From Bacillus sp. B1-b2 (GTDB lineage Bacteria > Bacillota > Bacilli > Bacillales > Cytobacillaceae), in NCBI RefSeq assembly GCF_009183415.1, contig NZ_WEHU01000012.1:62001-126000 (forward strand): a DNA stretch of 64,000 bases, read 5' to 3'. Of the stretch, positions 31,624 through 40,040 are shown one piece after another (positions within the stretch are counted from its first letter, which is position 1; the number at the start of each line of letters is the position of its first letter). Both the position numbers and the translations under genes were made by a program. The notes below the pieces were generated by a model that saw nothing but the letters and a program-made list of their open reading frames with translations, was not told the origin of the DNA and made no database searches.

Positions 31624-32115
31624 TTAGCTTTCTTTGTTAGAATCTTTCTCTTCTTTCTTTTCTTCATTCTTCTCTTCTTTTTCTGGTTTTTCAACTACTA
31701 ATCCATAGCTAATATTACGGATATGGAATGTAGATAGTCTAATAATTTCTTCATTGGACACAACTGTAATATAGTCGCTAGTAATATCTTCTAATACTCC
31801 TTCAATGCTATCCTTACCACCGCGGTTAATTTTAACCCAAAAATATTTAAGAGAGTCAAGTATACCTATAAAAGAAGTGCTATATTTGAATTCGAAACCT
31901 GCTGGAATTTCAAGTTCAAATGGAAGACTTTTCTTTGCATTTTCAGTAAGGCTTTTTACATGCTGCATTTTATAATATACAATTCCGTCTTTTTCTATTA
32001 AGATTGTAAAAAAATCTTCTCCTACAGCAACTAATTTACCAACCTTTGACTCAGGGCCACCTCTATCGACCTTAACTACTTTTCCTACTAATGTTTGTAA
32101 CAGTGCCAGATTCAT
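31624..32115 (-). CDS. cotB: Spore coat protein CotB (short form)
   Basis: Outer spore coat protein, 163 aa. It keeps the diagnostic CotB modules: VVKVDRGGPESKVGKLVAV near residue 15, YYKMQHVKSLTE near residue 46, and WVKINRGGKDSIEGVLEDIT followed by STFHIRNISYG near residue 125. Bacillus subtilis CotB has further module copies and a long serine/lysine tail. Here the tail is only a short E/K-rich stretch after residue 140. The start ATG 32115 has RBS GGGAGGG. It lies beside cotH and near cotG, as in Bacillus subtilis, where CotH phosphorylates CotB and CotG. Confidence 0.88.
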   Translation of the reverse strand: MNLALLQTLVGKVVKVDRGGPESKVGKLVAVGEDFFTILIEKDGIVYYKMQHVKSLTENAKKSLPFELEIPAGFEFKYSTSFIGILDSLKYFWVKINRGGKDSIEGVLEDITSDYITVVSNEEIIRLSTFHIRNISYGLVVEKPEKEEKNEEKKEEKDSNKES

Positions 32116-32205
32116 TCCCCATTTTCCCTCCCATGATGTTTTCCCTGTATGTATATGTGCCGAGAGAAGATAAGGTACTATTGCAATTGCCTATTTTACT
32201 GATTT

Positions 32206-32406
32206 TCACAGTGTTTGGTAAATGATATATCCATAATTGTAGCCAGAAATCACAATAACAAAAGGAAAAAGAATGGGGAATAACTCAGCTAATGAAAGTA
32301 CATGAACTACTAGGTAACTTCCTACAAGGGATATTAGTCTAATAGTTCGTGTAAATATATTTAAACTTCTCTTGGAAGAAGCGAAGAGCGAGGTTTTAAT
32401 GACCAT
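32206..32406 (-). CDS. Possible small membrane protein, 66 aa
   Basis: ORF on the coat-gene strand, 14 bp after the cotH stop. The C-terminal two thirds are hydrophobic (LAELFPILFPFVIVISGY), enough for one or two helices, and the N-terminus is basic. The RBS is poor (only GGA before ATG 32406), so it may not be a gene. Its position between cotH and cotB is the main support. Confidence 0.3.
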   Translation of the reverse strand: MVIKTSLFASSKRSLNIFTRTIRLISLVGSYLVVHVLSLAELFPILFPFVIVISGYNYGYIIYQTL

Positions 32407-32420
32407 TCCGTATAGGTGGA

Positions 32421-33485
32421 CTAAATAATAGGCAACTGGCTATATAGATATTTATTTCTGTTTTCGATAAATGTAAGAATAAGCTGTTTTTCTTTTTCAA
32501 GAGTGTTTTGTACTGTAGAATAATCGTTTTCGAGTTGAGGTATTATAGTGGAGAATAAATTTTCAATTATAGGATTTTGTGCTTCAATAGTAAACTGATT
32601 GCTTAATATATTCTCGACTATTTCTTTATATTTATTTCTAAAGTGATTAATATGAAGTAGTCTTGCAGATAAGGTGTTATATCCTTGTATTGGTACCACA
32701 TCATAAAGCAGTGAATTTCCATGCCTATTTCTGCCCCATGTTCCGTCACAATCCCATGGAGAGATCTCAAGTAATTGTGTCGAACTATTATAATACATGG
32801 CATAGTTATGGTCGAAACCGTCAAAATGCTGTATGCAGACAACCCCAGCAAGCCATGTTAAATAATTGTCTACATCCAATATTTTAGGAATTCTTTCTTC
32901 AAACTCCAGGTTAGAAAGTGTATTAAGACTTAATATTAGCTCTGCGAATAATTTTTTTTCTTCCTTCGACACTACATATTTCGGCGTGTAGCCTTGTAAT
33001 AATTCCAATTTAGGATCTCCCTCAGCTGTTAAAAGTGAAAAATTCGCATCATCATCTGTGGCATAGAAAATGCTCCCATTTGCTAGATTCCTTCTTCGTA
33101 ATGAATATTCATCAAAAGACTCTAACTGAAGATATAATCCTCTTCGTTGCCCATTAATCGTTAAGGTAACATGCTGAGATTGCGGAGCTATAATACCAAT
33201 CTCATGGAAAAAATCTAAAGAAAGTTTATTTCGAATCAAAGAAGGATCTTTAGACTCAGCGTTCAGATGAATTTCATGTGCACCTTTTATCGTATGGGGA
33301 TTCTGAAATAAGATATTATATGATTTTTTATCATAATTCCTTATAGAATGTCCACGATACGAAATATCTATTTGGTACTTGTTTTTCCCATCTTTTAAAT
33401 AACCTGGTACATATTCATCGGTCCAGACGTTACTTCTCAAATATTTATAATCATTAGGTTGAATATAAATGTTATATGATTTCAT
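32421..33485 (-). CDS. cotH: Spore coat protein kinase CotH
   Basis: CotH-type atypical protein kinase of 354 aa that phosphorylates coat proteins CotB and CotG in Bacillus subtilis and controls outer coat assembly. The family pattern is visible: RGHSIRNYDKKSYNI near residue 45, GIIAPQSQHVTLTINGQRRGLY near residue 110, HFDGFDHNYAMYY near residue 220 and the metal-binding ISPWDCDGTWGRNR near residue 240. ATG 33485 with GAGAGG upstream is taken as start rather than GTG 33503. A sigma-K-like promoter lies just upstream. It is divergent from cotG, the classical arrangement. Confidence 0.93.
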   Translation of the reverse strand: MKSYNIYIQPNDYKYLRSNVWTDEYVPGYLKDGKNKYQIDISYRGHSIRNYDKKSYNILFQNPHTIKGAHEIHLNAESKDPSLIRNKLSLDFFHEIGIIAPQSQHVTLTINGQRRGLYLQLESFDEYSLRRRNLANGSIFYATDDDANFSLLTAEGDPKLELLQGYTPKYVVSKEEKKLFAELILSLNTLSNLEFEERIPKILDVDNYLTWLAGVVCIQHFDGFDHNYAMYYNSSTQLLEISPWDCDGTWGRNRHGNSLLYDVVPIQGYNTLSARLLHINHFRNKYKEIVENILSNQFTIEAQNPIIENLFSTIIPQLENDYSTVQNTLEKEKQLILTFIENRNKYLYSQLPII

Positions 33486-33513
33486 ACTATTTATTCCTCT
33501 CACTATTTATTTT

Positions 33514-33540
33514 TACGATATGTGTGTTTATCTAGAAAGT
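33514..33540 (-). promoter_or_regulatory. Sigma-K-like promoter of cotH
   Basis: On the minus strand it reads AC, a 16-bp spacer and CATATCGTA, fitting the sigma-K pattern AC-N16/17-CATANNNTA. It lies about 30 bp before the cotH start. Confidence 0.6.
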
Positions 33541-33587
33541 TGCAGAATGGGCTAATATAAATTTTTCTAACTTGGTTAGGAGTCTAA

Positions 33588-33615
33588 ACAGTACTTTCAC
33601 ACAGAGCATAGACTG
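33588..33615 (+). promoter_or_regulatory. Sigma-K-like promoter of cotG
   Basis: AC at 33588-33589, a 17-bp spacer and CATAGACTG at 33607-33615, one base off the sigma-K -10 pattern. A start point near 33621 would leave too little room for ATG 33627 and supports TTG 33645. Confidence 0.5.
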
Positions 33616-33644
33616 TACTAAATTGAATGAAAGTGGTGGGAGTT

Positions 33645-34466
33645 TTGAGCCAAAGTCAGTTAATAAAAGAAGCTATAAAAGACGTAATGAAAAATGGTTT
33701 AGAATCTTTTTTGAATAATAATCCAGTAGAAGAAAGTAGGGAGCAAACTGACATAACATTATCAAATGAGAAAGGAAAATCTAAAGGTCACAAGTCATGT
33801 GGAGATAAGGACAAGTCCAAAGGGAATAAATCCTGTGGAGACAAGGACAAGTCCAAAGGGAATAAGTCCTGTGGAGACAAGGACAAGTCCAAAGGGAATA
33901 AATCGTGTGGCGACAAGGACAAGTCCAAAGGGAATAAATCCTGTGGAGATAAGGACAAGTCCAAAGGGGATAAGTCCTGTGGAGACAAGGACAAGTCCAA
34001 AGGGAATAAATCCTGTGGAGATAAGGACAAGTCCAAAGGGGATAAGTCCTGTGGAGACAAGGACAAGTCCAAAGGGAATAAATCGTGTGGAGACAAAGAC
34101 AAGTCCAAAGGAAACAAATCGTGTGGAGGCAAAGACAAGTCTAAAGGAAGCAAGTCATGTGGAGGCAAGGATAAGTCTAAAGGAAGCAAATCGTGTGGAG
34201 GCAAAGACAAGTCTAAAGGAAACAAATCGTGTGGAGGCAAAGACAAGTCTAAAGGAAGCAAGTCATGTGGAGGCAAAGGCAAGTCTAAAGGAAGCAAATC
34301 GTGTGGAGGCAAAGACAAGTCTAAAGGAAACAAATCGTGTGGAGGCAAAGACAAGTCTAAAGGAAACAAATCGTGTGGAGGCAAAGGCAAGTCTAAAAGA
34401 AGCAAGTCATGTGGAGGCAAGGGTAAATCTAAAGGAAAGCGATCACATGGAAAGAAGAAAAAATAA
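33645..34466 (+). CDS. cotG: Spore coat protein CotG with tandem KSCG repeats
   Basis: Outer coat protein of about 273 aa. The N-terminus SQSQLIKEAIKDVMKNGLES resembles Bacillus subtilis CotG (S-x-S-x-I-x-EAVK...GL-x-DYL...P). Residues from about 50 on are 18 tandem 12-residue units of the type KSCGDKDKSKGN, changing to KSCGGKDKSKGS/N in the second half and ending RSHGKKKK. Each unit has one Cys, several Lys and two Ser, so the protein is extremely basic and suited to cross-linking and CotH phosphorylation. TTG 33645 with GGTGG upstream is chosen over ATG 33627, which lacks an RBS. It is divergent from cotH. The other two long ORFs in this stretch are by-products of the repeat. Confidence 0.9.
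   Translation: MSQSQLIKEAIKDVMKNGLESFLNNNPVEESREQTDITLSNEKGKSKGHKSCGDKDKSKGNKSCGDKDKSKGNKSCGDKDKSKGNKSCGDKDKSKGNKSCGDKDKSKGDKSCGDKDKSKGNKSCGDKDKSKGDKSCGDKDKSKGNKSCGDKDKSKGNKSCGGKDKSKGSKSCGGKDKSKGSKSCGGKDKSKGNKSCGGKDKSKGSKSCGGKGKSKGSKSCGGKDKSKGNKSCGGKDKSKGNKSCGGKGKSKRSKSCGGKGKSKGKRSHGKKKK
33792..34439 (+). repeat. 36-bp tandem repeat array inside cotG, 18 copies
   Basis: The unit is 36 bp (AAATCCTGTGGAGACAAGGA then CAAGTCCAAAGGGAAT, with variants). The first ten units use GACAAG.AAGTCCAAAGGG, and the last eight use GGCAAAG.AAGTCTAAAGGA, so the array grew as two blocks. The array keeps frame with the coat protein. Confidence 0.93.
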
Positions 34467-34532
34467 ATAAATCAATCAATATGAGAAATGTTTTGTATTA
34501 GGTTTGGTAAAGAAGAATATTTACTAAGTGCT

Positions 34533-34568
34533 AAGGTGGGGATGGTTTTCAATTTCCCTCCTTTTTTA
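34533..34568 (+). terminator. Probable terminator after cotG
   Basis: AAGGTGGGGA / TTCCCTCCTT with two mismatches followed by TTTTTT. The rest of the gap to 34833 holds no recognised feature. Confidence 0.5.
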
Positions 34569-34832
34569 TGTATTCCATATCGGGTGATTACCAGTAACGG
34601 TAATGTATAGGTGAAAGTGCTCCACAGTAGCTAGTTATCTTAATTTGTGTAATGTCTTCATTATAGAAATTCTTCCTGTCTAAATGATGAACCTGTTGAT
34701 AAATTATTTACAAAAAATTAATAGATGTAATGTGGAAAACAAGTATCTTATTAGACATAATGAGAATGAACGTATCAGGAGGTGTTAATAATATATACAT
34801 AGTTAAAATGTAAAAAAGATACCTAGATTATC

Positions 34833-34879
34833 TTGACATAAAAATAACATCGCATTATTATTATGTAGACCAGTCGTTA
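34833..34879 (+). promoter_or_regulatory. Promoter and TetR-type operator of the tetR-MFS operon
   Basis: TTGACA at 34833-34838, a 17-bp spacer and TATTAT at 34856-34861. TAGACCAGTCGTTA at 34866-34879 overlaps the start point. Its GAC-CA-GTC core resembles the TAGACCRGTCTA box bound by LmrA/QdoR-type repressors. Confidence 0.68.
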
Positions 34880-34912
34880 TAATTTTATTCTACAAAAAAG
34901 AGATGATTATAC

Positions 34913-35488
34913 GTGAAGAAGCAAAATAGTAAAAGAGATGCAATACTAATGACTGCTACTCATTTATTTCAACTACAAGGATATCACGCTACAGGTCTCA
35001 AGCAAATCATTGAGGAAAGTGGTGCACCAAAAGGTTCTCTCTATTATCATTTTCCAAACGGGAAAGAGGAAATTGCAAGAGAGGCTATTATGCGCATGAA
35101 AGAGCTTGTTCTGGAAAAGACAAGAGAAGACTTGTGTAAAGGTGAGTCAGCTATTGAGTCATTTCAACTCCATGTGAATTCTATCGCCAATATGTGTGAT
35201 CAGCATGGAAGCATGGAAGTAGAAGGGTTGCAAATTAGCTTAATTGCATCAGAAACTGCCAGTACACATGAGTCTTTACGTAAAGCTTGTGCAGAAACCT
35301 TTAATGCTTGGCAAGATCTCTATACAAAAAGGCTAGAGGATTTTGGGTTTGATGCAGATCAAGCAAGGGAGTTAGGGGTCACTCTAAATGCTTTAATTGA
35401 GGGTGGTTGCATGCTTGCTGTTACAAATAAAAGTAGTTATCCACTTCGATGTATTTCCAATCAATTAGAAATGTTGTTGAAACAATAA
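34913..35488 (+). CDS. TetR-family repressor (LmrA/YxaF-like)
   Basis: Repressor of 191 aa with an N-terminal HTH (about 8-55: RDAILMTATHLFQLQGYHATGL and APKGSLYYHFPNGKEE) and a C-terminal ligand domain. The long GSLYYHFPNGKE stretch is typical of the LmrA/QdoR subgroup. The start is GTG 34913 with AAGAGA upstream. It is 32 bp before a 14-helix multidrug exporter on the same strand and has a matching operator at 34866, so it probably represses its own operon and is released by a toxic ligand such as an aromatic compound. Confidence 0.9.
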   Translation: MKKQNSKRDAILMTATHLFQLQGYHATGLKQIIEESGAPKGSLYYHFPNGKEEIAREAIMRMKELVLEKTREDLCKGESAIESFQLHVNSIANMCDQHGSMEVEGLQISLIASETASTHESLRKACAETFNAWQDLYTKRLEDFGFDADQARELGVTLNALIEGGCMLAVTNKSSYPLRCISNQLEMLLKQ

Positions 35489-35520
35489 TTTTTACAGATT
35501 AAAAGGGGGAAAACACAAGA

Positions 35521-36975
35521 ATGAATATTGATATGTCTGCTAATAATGGCTCAGCTATTGCTAGAGATGATATAAAAACAATGCCTATTATTGCTTCATT
35601 CCTAATTGCAGGTTTTATTGGTCTTTTTAGTGAAACTGCTCTTAATATGGCATTACAAAGTATTATTGGTGATTTTGGTATTGGGGAAACAACAGTACAA
35701 TGGTTAACAACAGGATATTTATTAACACTTGGTATTTTAGTTCCTGTATCAGGATTAATACTACAATGGTTTACAACTAGACAATTATTTATTACATCAC
35801 TCATTTTTTCTATTGTAGGGACAGTTATTGCAGCAATTGCACCAACTTTTACCATACTAATGATTGCTCGTGTTGTGCAAGCGGTTGGAACAGCACTACT
35901 ATTACCGTTAATGTTTAATACAATATTAGTACTTGTCCCACCACAAAATCGTGGGAAAACAATGGGCTTAATGGGGTTAGTAATTAGTTTTGCTCCAGCT
36001 GTTGGTCCAACTATTTCAGGATTAATCCTGAAATCATTAACTTGGCACTGGATTTTCTGGATTTCTTTACCACTTTTAGTAGTTGCTCTTGTGTTTGGGA
36101 GTTTCTTTATGCAAAATGTTACAACTCCTACTAAACCAAAAATGGATATCTTATCTATCATACTTTCTACTATTGGTTTTGGAGGAATTGTTTACGGATT
36201 TAGTAGTGCAGGTGAAGGCGGAGGCTGGGGAAGTCATGAAGTAATCATTGCCTTAGTTGCTGGTGTACTAGGTTTATTACTATTCTCAATTCGTCAGTTG
36301 AAAATGAAGCAGCCTGTTATTAACTTAAGAGCATTTCAATATCCAATGTTCGTACTTGGCTTAATTTTAGTAGTAATTGTTATGATGGTTATGCTTTCGT
36401 CCATGATTTTATTACCACTTTACTTACAGAATGTATTAGCACTTAGCACATTTACTGCAGGGTTACTTTTACTTCCTGGTGGATTAATGAATGGATTATT
36501 ATCTCCAATTATGGGTGGGCTATTTGATAAGTTCGGACCTAGATGGTTAGTTATTCCTGGTCTTGTATTGGTTATTGGCGCGTTATTCGGTTTATCTACG
36601 ATTGATTTAGAGACATCAAAAGGTTTTATCATTGGAATGTTAATTGTATTAATGGTGGGTGTTTCAATGATAATGATGCCAGCTCAAACTAATGGTTTAA
36701 ATCAGTTACCGCCAGAATTATATCCAGATGGAACAGCTATTATGAATACATTGCAACAGGTTGCTGGTGCAATCGGAACTGCTATTGCCATATCCTTATT
36801 GTCTTCAGGGACTAAAGCTTATTTAAGCAGCCCTGCTGATCCAGCTAACCCATTAAATCCATTATTAGCATTTACAGAAGGTGTTCATAGATCATTTATC
36901 TTTGCTATCATTATTGCTGTAATTGGTTTAGTTCTTGCTTTCTTTGTTAAAAGAGTGAAAGTGGAACATAATTAA
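35521..36975 (+). CDS. DHA2-family multidrug MFS exporter (LmrB-like)
   Basis: Drug:proton antiporter of the 14-helix DHA2 family, 484 aa. Motif A-like loop and motif C region AVGPTISGLILKSLTWHWIFW near residue 160 are visible. Helices fill residues 20-480, with the family segment MQALGSALLLPL replaced by VQAVGTALLLPLMFN. The start ATG 35521 has RBS AAAGGGGG. It is the second gene of the tetR operon. LmrB and related pumps export lincosamides and other drugs; the substrate here is unknown. Confidence 0.9.
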   Translation: MNIDMSANNGSAIARDDIKTMPIIASFLIAGFIGLFSETALNMALQSIIGDFGIGETTVQWLTTGYLLTLGILVPVSGLILQWFTTRQLFITSLIFSIVGTVIAAIAPTFTILMIARVVQAVGTALLLPLMFNTILVLVPPQNRGKTMGLMGLVISFAPAVGPTISGLILKSLTWHWIFWISLPLLVVALVFGSFFMQNVTTPTKPKMDILSIILSTIGFGGIVYGFSSAGEGGGWGSHEVIIALVAGVLGLLLFSIRQLKMKQPVINLRAFQYPMFVLGLILVVIVMMVMLSSMILLPLYLQNVLALSTFTAGLLLLPGGLMNGLLSPIMGGLFDKFGPRWLVIPGLVLVIGALFGLSTIDLETSKGFIIGMLIVLMVGVSMIMMPAQTNGLNQLPPELYPDGTAIMNTLQQVAGAIGTAIAISLLSSGTKAYLSSPADPANPLNPLLAFTEGVHRSFIFAIIIAVIGLVLAFFVKRVKVEHN

Positions 36976-37235
36976 TAAAGGGTTTGTAAGAAAATGTCGA
37001 CTATGTGTATAGTCGGCATTTTTTCTATTCGAATTATTAGCCTTTCATTTTCTTTTTCCTGAGTAATGTCAACAAGAGCATGTAACTTTGCTTGTCCTTC
37101 TTCGTACACAAAGTCAATGGAATTTACTAAGAAGTATCTGTTTGCATGTTCAAATACAAACGGTTGATCCAATTGTTCATGGGAAGTAGTAATAAGATGT
37201 TTATCATAATCAGTAAAAAAGGATTCTAAATCCAT
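36972..37235 (-). CDS. Hypothetical protein, 87 aa
   Basis: Convergent ORF overlapping the last 4 bp of the MFS gene. The composition looks coding (acidic, with RYFLVNSIDFVYEEGQAKLH and ENERLIIRIEKMP), but no family is recognised, and ATG 37235 has no good RBS. The last 15 codons are written over the MFS terminator (36992-37025). It may be a real cytosolic protein or a chance ORF. Confidence 0.45.
   Translation of the reverse strand: MDLESFFTDYDKHLITTSHEQLDQPFVFEHANRYFLVNSIDFVYEEGQAKLHALVDITQEKENERLIIRIEKMPTIHIVDIFLQTLY
36992..37025 (+). terminator. Terminator after the MFS gene
   Basis: AATGTCGACTA / TAGTCGGCATT followed by TTTTCT. It lies within the opposing 87-aa ORF. Confidence 0.75.
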
Positions 37236-37596
37236 GCATTGATGGTTAGAGCTTAGTTGTTCATGTGCCCTCTTGAGGCTATCTTAATTAAATAATATAA
37301 GTATATTTTGCAATGTAAATTCTACTTCCTTTATTACTTTTTATATTGTTTTAGGTAGTAAATGAAAATGTTTGCATCTATTCTTCTCTATTTAGAAATA
37401 ATAAAAATCATAAAGTTCCCTTGTTATTAGTTTGCTTTACTAGGAAAGCTTCTTGATACTTGTGAAAAAATCCTATCTGTACAATTCTTCAAATACATAG
37501 TATTATGTAAATTATGTTTTTGTTAGATTTTCTGACATGAAAATTGGAAAGAGCAAATTCTGTTCTTATCATACATTATTGTAAGGAGCTAGATAT
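37236..37596. other. Non-coding gap before the amino-acid ABC operon
   Basis: AT-rich and without an ORF. The promoter of the ABC operon should lie here, but no convincing -35/-10 pair was found. Only the RBS GTAAGGAGC at 37580-37588 is clear. No riboswitch-like hairpin set was recognised. Confidence 0.4.
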
Positions 37597-39051
37597 ATGA
37601 AAGTAAGCAAGAGGTTAACCAGTTTTATATTATTCTTCGCAGTTATCTTTACTGCATTTAATATCATCCTTCCTACTTCTAAGGTTCAAGCAGAGGAGAA
37701 AACCTATCAGATTGCCACAGATATTACCTTTGCTCCATTTGAATTTCAAGATGTTAATGGGGATTTTGTTGGGATAGATATGGATCTTTTAGCTGCAATA
37801 GCAAAAGATCAAGGATTTAAATATGAAGTAAAGCCTTTAGGCTTTAATGCAGCAGTTCAAGCGTTAGAATCACAACAAGTAGATGCTGTTATCGCAGGTA
37901 TGAGCATTACAGAGGAAAGACAAAAGAAGTTTGATTTCTCTGATCCATACTTTGATTCAGGCATCATAATGGCTGTTGATAGTGAAAATGACAATATTAC
38001 TTCTTATGAAGATTTAAAAGGCGAAAAAGTAGCGGTTAAAACAGGTACAGAGGGAGCTAGCTTTGCTGAAAGTATTCAAGATCAATACGGTTTTCAAATT
38101 GTTACATTTGATGATTCAGCAAATATGTATGAGGACGTACGTACAGGGAACTCTGTTGCCGTATTTGATGATTATCCGGTATTAGCTTACGGAATTAAGC
38201 AAGGAAATGGACTAAAGAGTGTTACAGATAAAGAAGCAGGTGCTTCATATGGATTTGCTGTTTCTAAAGGACAAAATACGGAACTTTTAGAGATGTTCAA
38301 TAACGGACTTACTAACCTTAAGGCTTCTGGTGAATACCAAGAGATTTTGGACAAGTATCTAGAAACAGGATCTGATGAAGCAAAAGTAGATACAGGCTTC
38401 TTTGGGCTAATAAAAGAAAGTATGCCAAGCCTACTTTCTGGGTTAGGTATGACCTTATTTTTAACAGTTGTTTCATTAATTATTGCGACTATTTTAGGTA
38501 TAATGTTTGGTTTATTCCGAATTGCAAAAAACAAAGTATTAAGTACATTAGCTATCATTTATATTGATATATTTAGAGGTACACCTTTAATTGTTCAAGC
38601 TTTCTTTATTTACTTTGGTATCCCAGCAGCACTAGATTTCCGAATTTCTGCAGTCGCTGCAGGTCTTATAACACTAAGCTTAAATGCGGGTGCTTATATG
38701 GCGGAAATTGTTCGTGGTGGAATTCAATCAGTTGATAAAGGTCAAATGGAGGCAGCTCGAAGTTTAGGTCTTCCTTATGGAAAAGCAATGGCTAAAGTTG
38801 TTTTACCACAAGCAGTACAATTAATGATTCCATCTTTTATTAACCAGTTTGTTATCACGTTGAAAGATACTTCTATATTATCCATTATCGGAATTAATGA
38901 ACTTACTCAAAGTGGAAAGATTATTATCGCTAGAAACCTTGAGTCATTCCAGATGTGGTTAATCGTTGGTATTATGTACTTTATTGTAATTATCATTTTA
39001 ACCAAAGTCTCAAATGTGTTAGAAAGAAGGATTAAAAATGGCCAAGCTTAA
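37597..39051 (+). CDS. Polar amino-acid ABC transporter, fused binding protein and permease
   Basis: A 484-aa fusion of a solute-binding protein and a membrane permease. An N-terminal signal ([17 protein letters not shown], about 1-32) is followed by a type 3 binding domain (about 36-265, with [21 protein letters not shown] and [17 protein letters not shown]). A HisM/GlnP-type permease with five helices follows (about 275-484), with the EAA loop [21 protein letters not shown]. Such fusions transport glutamine, arginine or similar residues. ATG 37597 has RBS AAGGAG. The coding region overlaps the ATPase gene by 14 bp. Confidence 0.92.
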   Translation: MKVSKRLTSFILFFAVIFTAFNIILPTSKVQAEEKTYQIATDITFAPFEFQDVNGDFVGIDMDLLAAIAKDQGFKYEVKPLGFNAAVQALESQQVDAVIAGMSITEERQKKFDFSDPYFDSGIIMAVDSENDNITSYEDLKGEKVAVKTGTEGASFAESIQDQYGFQIVTFDDSANMYEDVRTGNSVAVFDDYPVLAYGIKQGNGLKSVTDKEAGASYGFAVSKGQNTELLEMFNNGLTNLKASGEYQEILDKYLETGSDEAKVDTGFFGLIKESMPSLLSGLGMTLFLTVVSLIIATILGIMFGLFRIAKNKVLSTLAIIYIDIFRGTPLIVQAFFIYFGIPAALDFRISAVAAGLITLSLNAGAYMAEIVRGGIQSVDKGQMEAARSLGLPYGKAMAKVVLPQAVQLMIPSFINQFVITLKDTSILSIIGINELTQSGKIIIARNLESFQMWLIVGIMYFIVIIILTKVSNVLERRIKNGQA

Positions 39052-39766
39052 AGTAACTGATCTAAAGAAATCATATGGAAGTTTAGAAGTATTAAAGTCA
39101 ATTGATTTAGAAGTCAAAGAAGGCGAAGTAGTATGTCTAATCGGACCTTCTGGATCTGGAAAAAGTACACTTCTTCGTTGTTTGAACATGTTAGAAGAAG
39201 TAACTGGTGGAGATGTATTGGTTAATAATACACATCTAACAGATAAGAATACAGACATAAACAAAGTGAGAGAAAACATTGGAATGGTGTTTCAGCACTT
39301 TAATTTATTTCCAAATTTAACGGTTCTAGAAAATATTACTCTTGCACCTGTTGAGTTAAAAAAGGCTACAAAAGAACAAGCAAAAGCGAAAGCACTTGAA
39401 TTGTTAGAGCGAGTAGGACTAAAGGATAAAGCACAAGCTAGACCAGCTAACTTATCTGGTGGTCAAAAGCAAAGGGTAGCGATTGCCCGTGCACTAGCAA
39501 TGAACCCTGATATTATGCTATTTGATGAACCTACTAGTGCCTTAGATCCTGAAATGGTTGGCGAAGTACTTAATGTTATTAAGCAGCTAGCACAAGAGGG
39601 AATGACAATGGTCATTGTTACTCATGAAATGGGATTTGCAAGAGAAGTAGCAGATCGAGTAATTTTTATGGATAAAGGCTTTATCGTAGAAGAGGGGACA
39701 CCACAGGAGATTTTTGGGAATCCTCAAAATGAGCGAACAAGAGATTTCTTGGAGAAGGTATTATAA
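39038..39766 (+). CDS. glnQ: Polar amino-acid ABC transporter ATPase (GlnQ-like)
   Basis: ATP-binding subunit of 242 aa. Walker [10 protein letters not shown] is near residue 33, the signature [15 protein letters not shown] near residue 135 and Walker [13 protein letters not shown] near residue 156, followed by the switch histidine in VTHEMGFA. The N-terminal [16 protein letters not shown] and length match HisP/GlnQ proteins. ATG 39038 lies inside the end of the upstream fusion gene, with AAGGATT as weak RBS, suggesting translational coupling. It energises the fused permease. Confidence 0.94.
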   Translation: MAKLKVTDLKKSYGSLEVLKSIDLEVKEGEVVCLIGPSGSGKSTLLRCLNMLEEVTGGDVLVNNTHLTDKNTDINKVRENIGMVFQHFNLFPNLTVLENITLAPVELKKATKEQAKAKALELLERVGLKDKAQARPANLSGGQKQRVAIARALAMNPDIMLFDEPTSALDPEMVGEVLNVIKQLAQEGMTMVIVTHEMGFAREVADRVIFMDKGFIVEEGTPQEIFGNPQNERTRDFLEKVL

Positions 39767-39850
39767 GAACTCTAGAAGTCGTTACGTACATTGATGGAGT
39801 ACAGATGAGTAAAACAACAACCGCAATCTTAGTGGTTGTTGATAGTTTGA

Positions 39851-39880
39851 AGCGTAGAGATTCACTCTCTGCGCTTTTTT
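39851..39880 (+). terminator. Terminator after glnQ
   Basis: GCGTAGAG / CTCTGCGC with a 7-nt loop and six Ts. A further hairpin AACAACC / GGTTGTT lies just upstream (39816-39842). Confidence 0.75.
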
Positions 39881-39989
39881 GAATGAAGTGGATTTGAATT
39901 GAGCTGCTAAGTTCAAATCCAATGGTTTACCGATATCTTTCAAATGGTTTCAACTTATACTCAATTGCTACATTGTTCTTCATCACAGT

Positions 39990-40025
39990 AAAAAAGGCCT
40001 TGCCTGGTTGGCAAAGCTCTTTTTT
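39990..40025 (-). terminator. Terminator after the alanine symporter gene
   Basis: AAAAAAGGCCTTGCC / GGCAAAGCTCTTTTTT, with the U run in the minus direction, 15 bp after the stop codon. Confidence 0.78.
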
Positions 40026-40040
40026 ACTAATTATCTTCTC

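Noticed and set aside
33788-34420. 210-aa minus-strand proline/leucine/aspartate-rich ORF
   Set aside because: Antisense shadow of the cotG repeat array.
33792-34439. Regular repeats that could suggest a CRISPR array
   Set aside because: The units are contiguous without spacers, in frame, and inside a coat-protein gene; no cas genes are present.
33766-34470. 234-aa plus-strand ORF in another frame of the cotG array
   Set aside because: It exists only because the 36-bp repeat lacks stops in this frame; it has no RBS, while the cotG frame has a CotG-like N-terminus.
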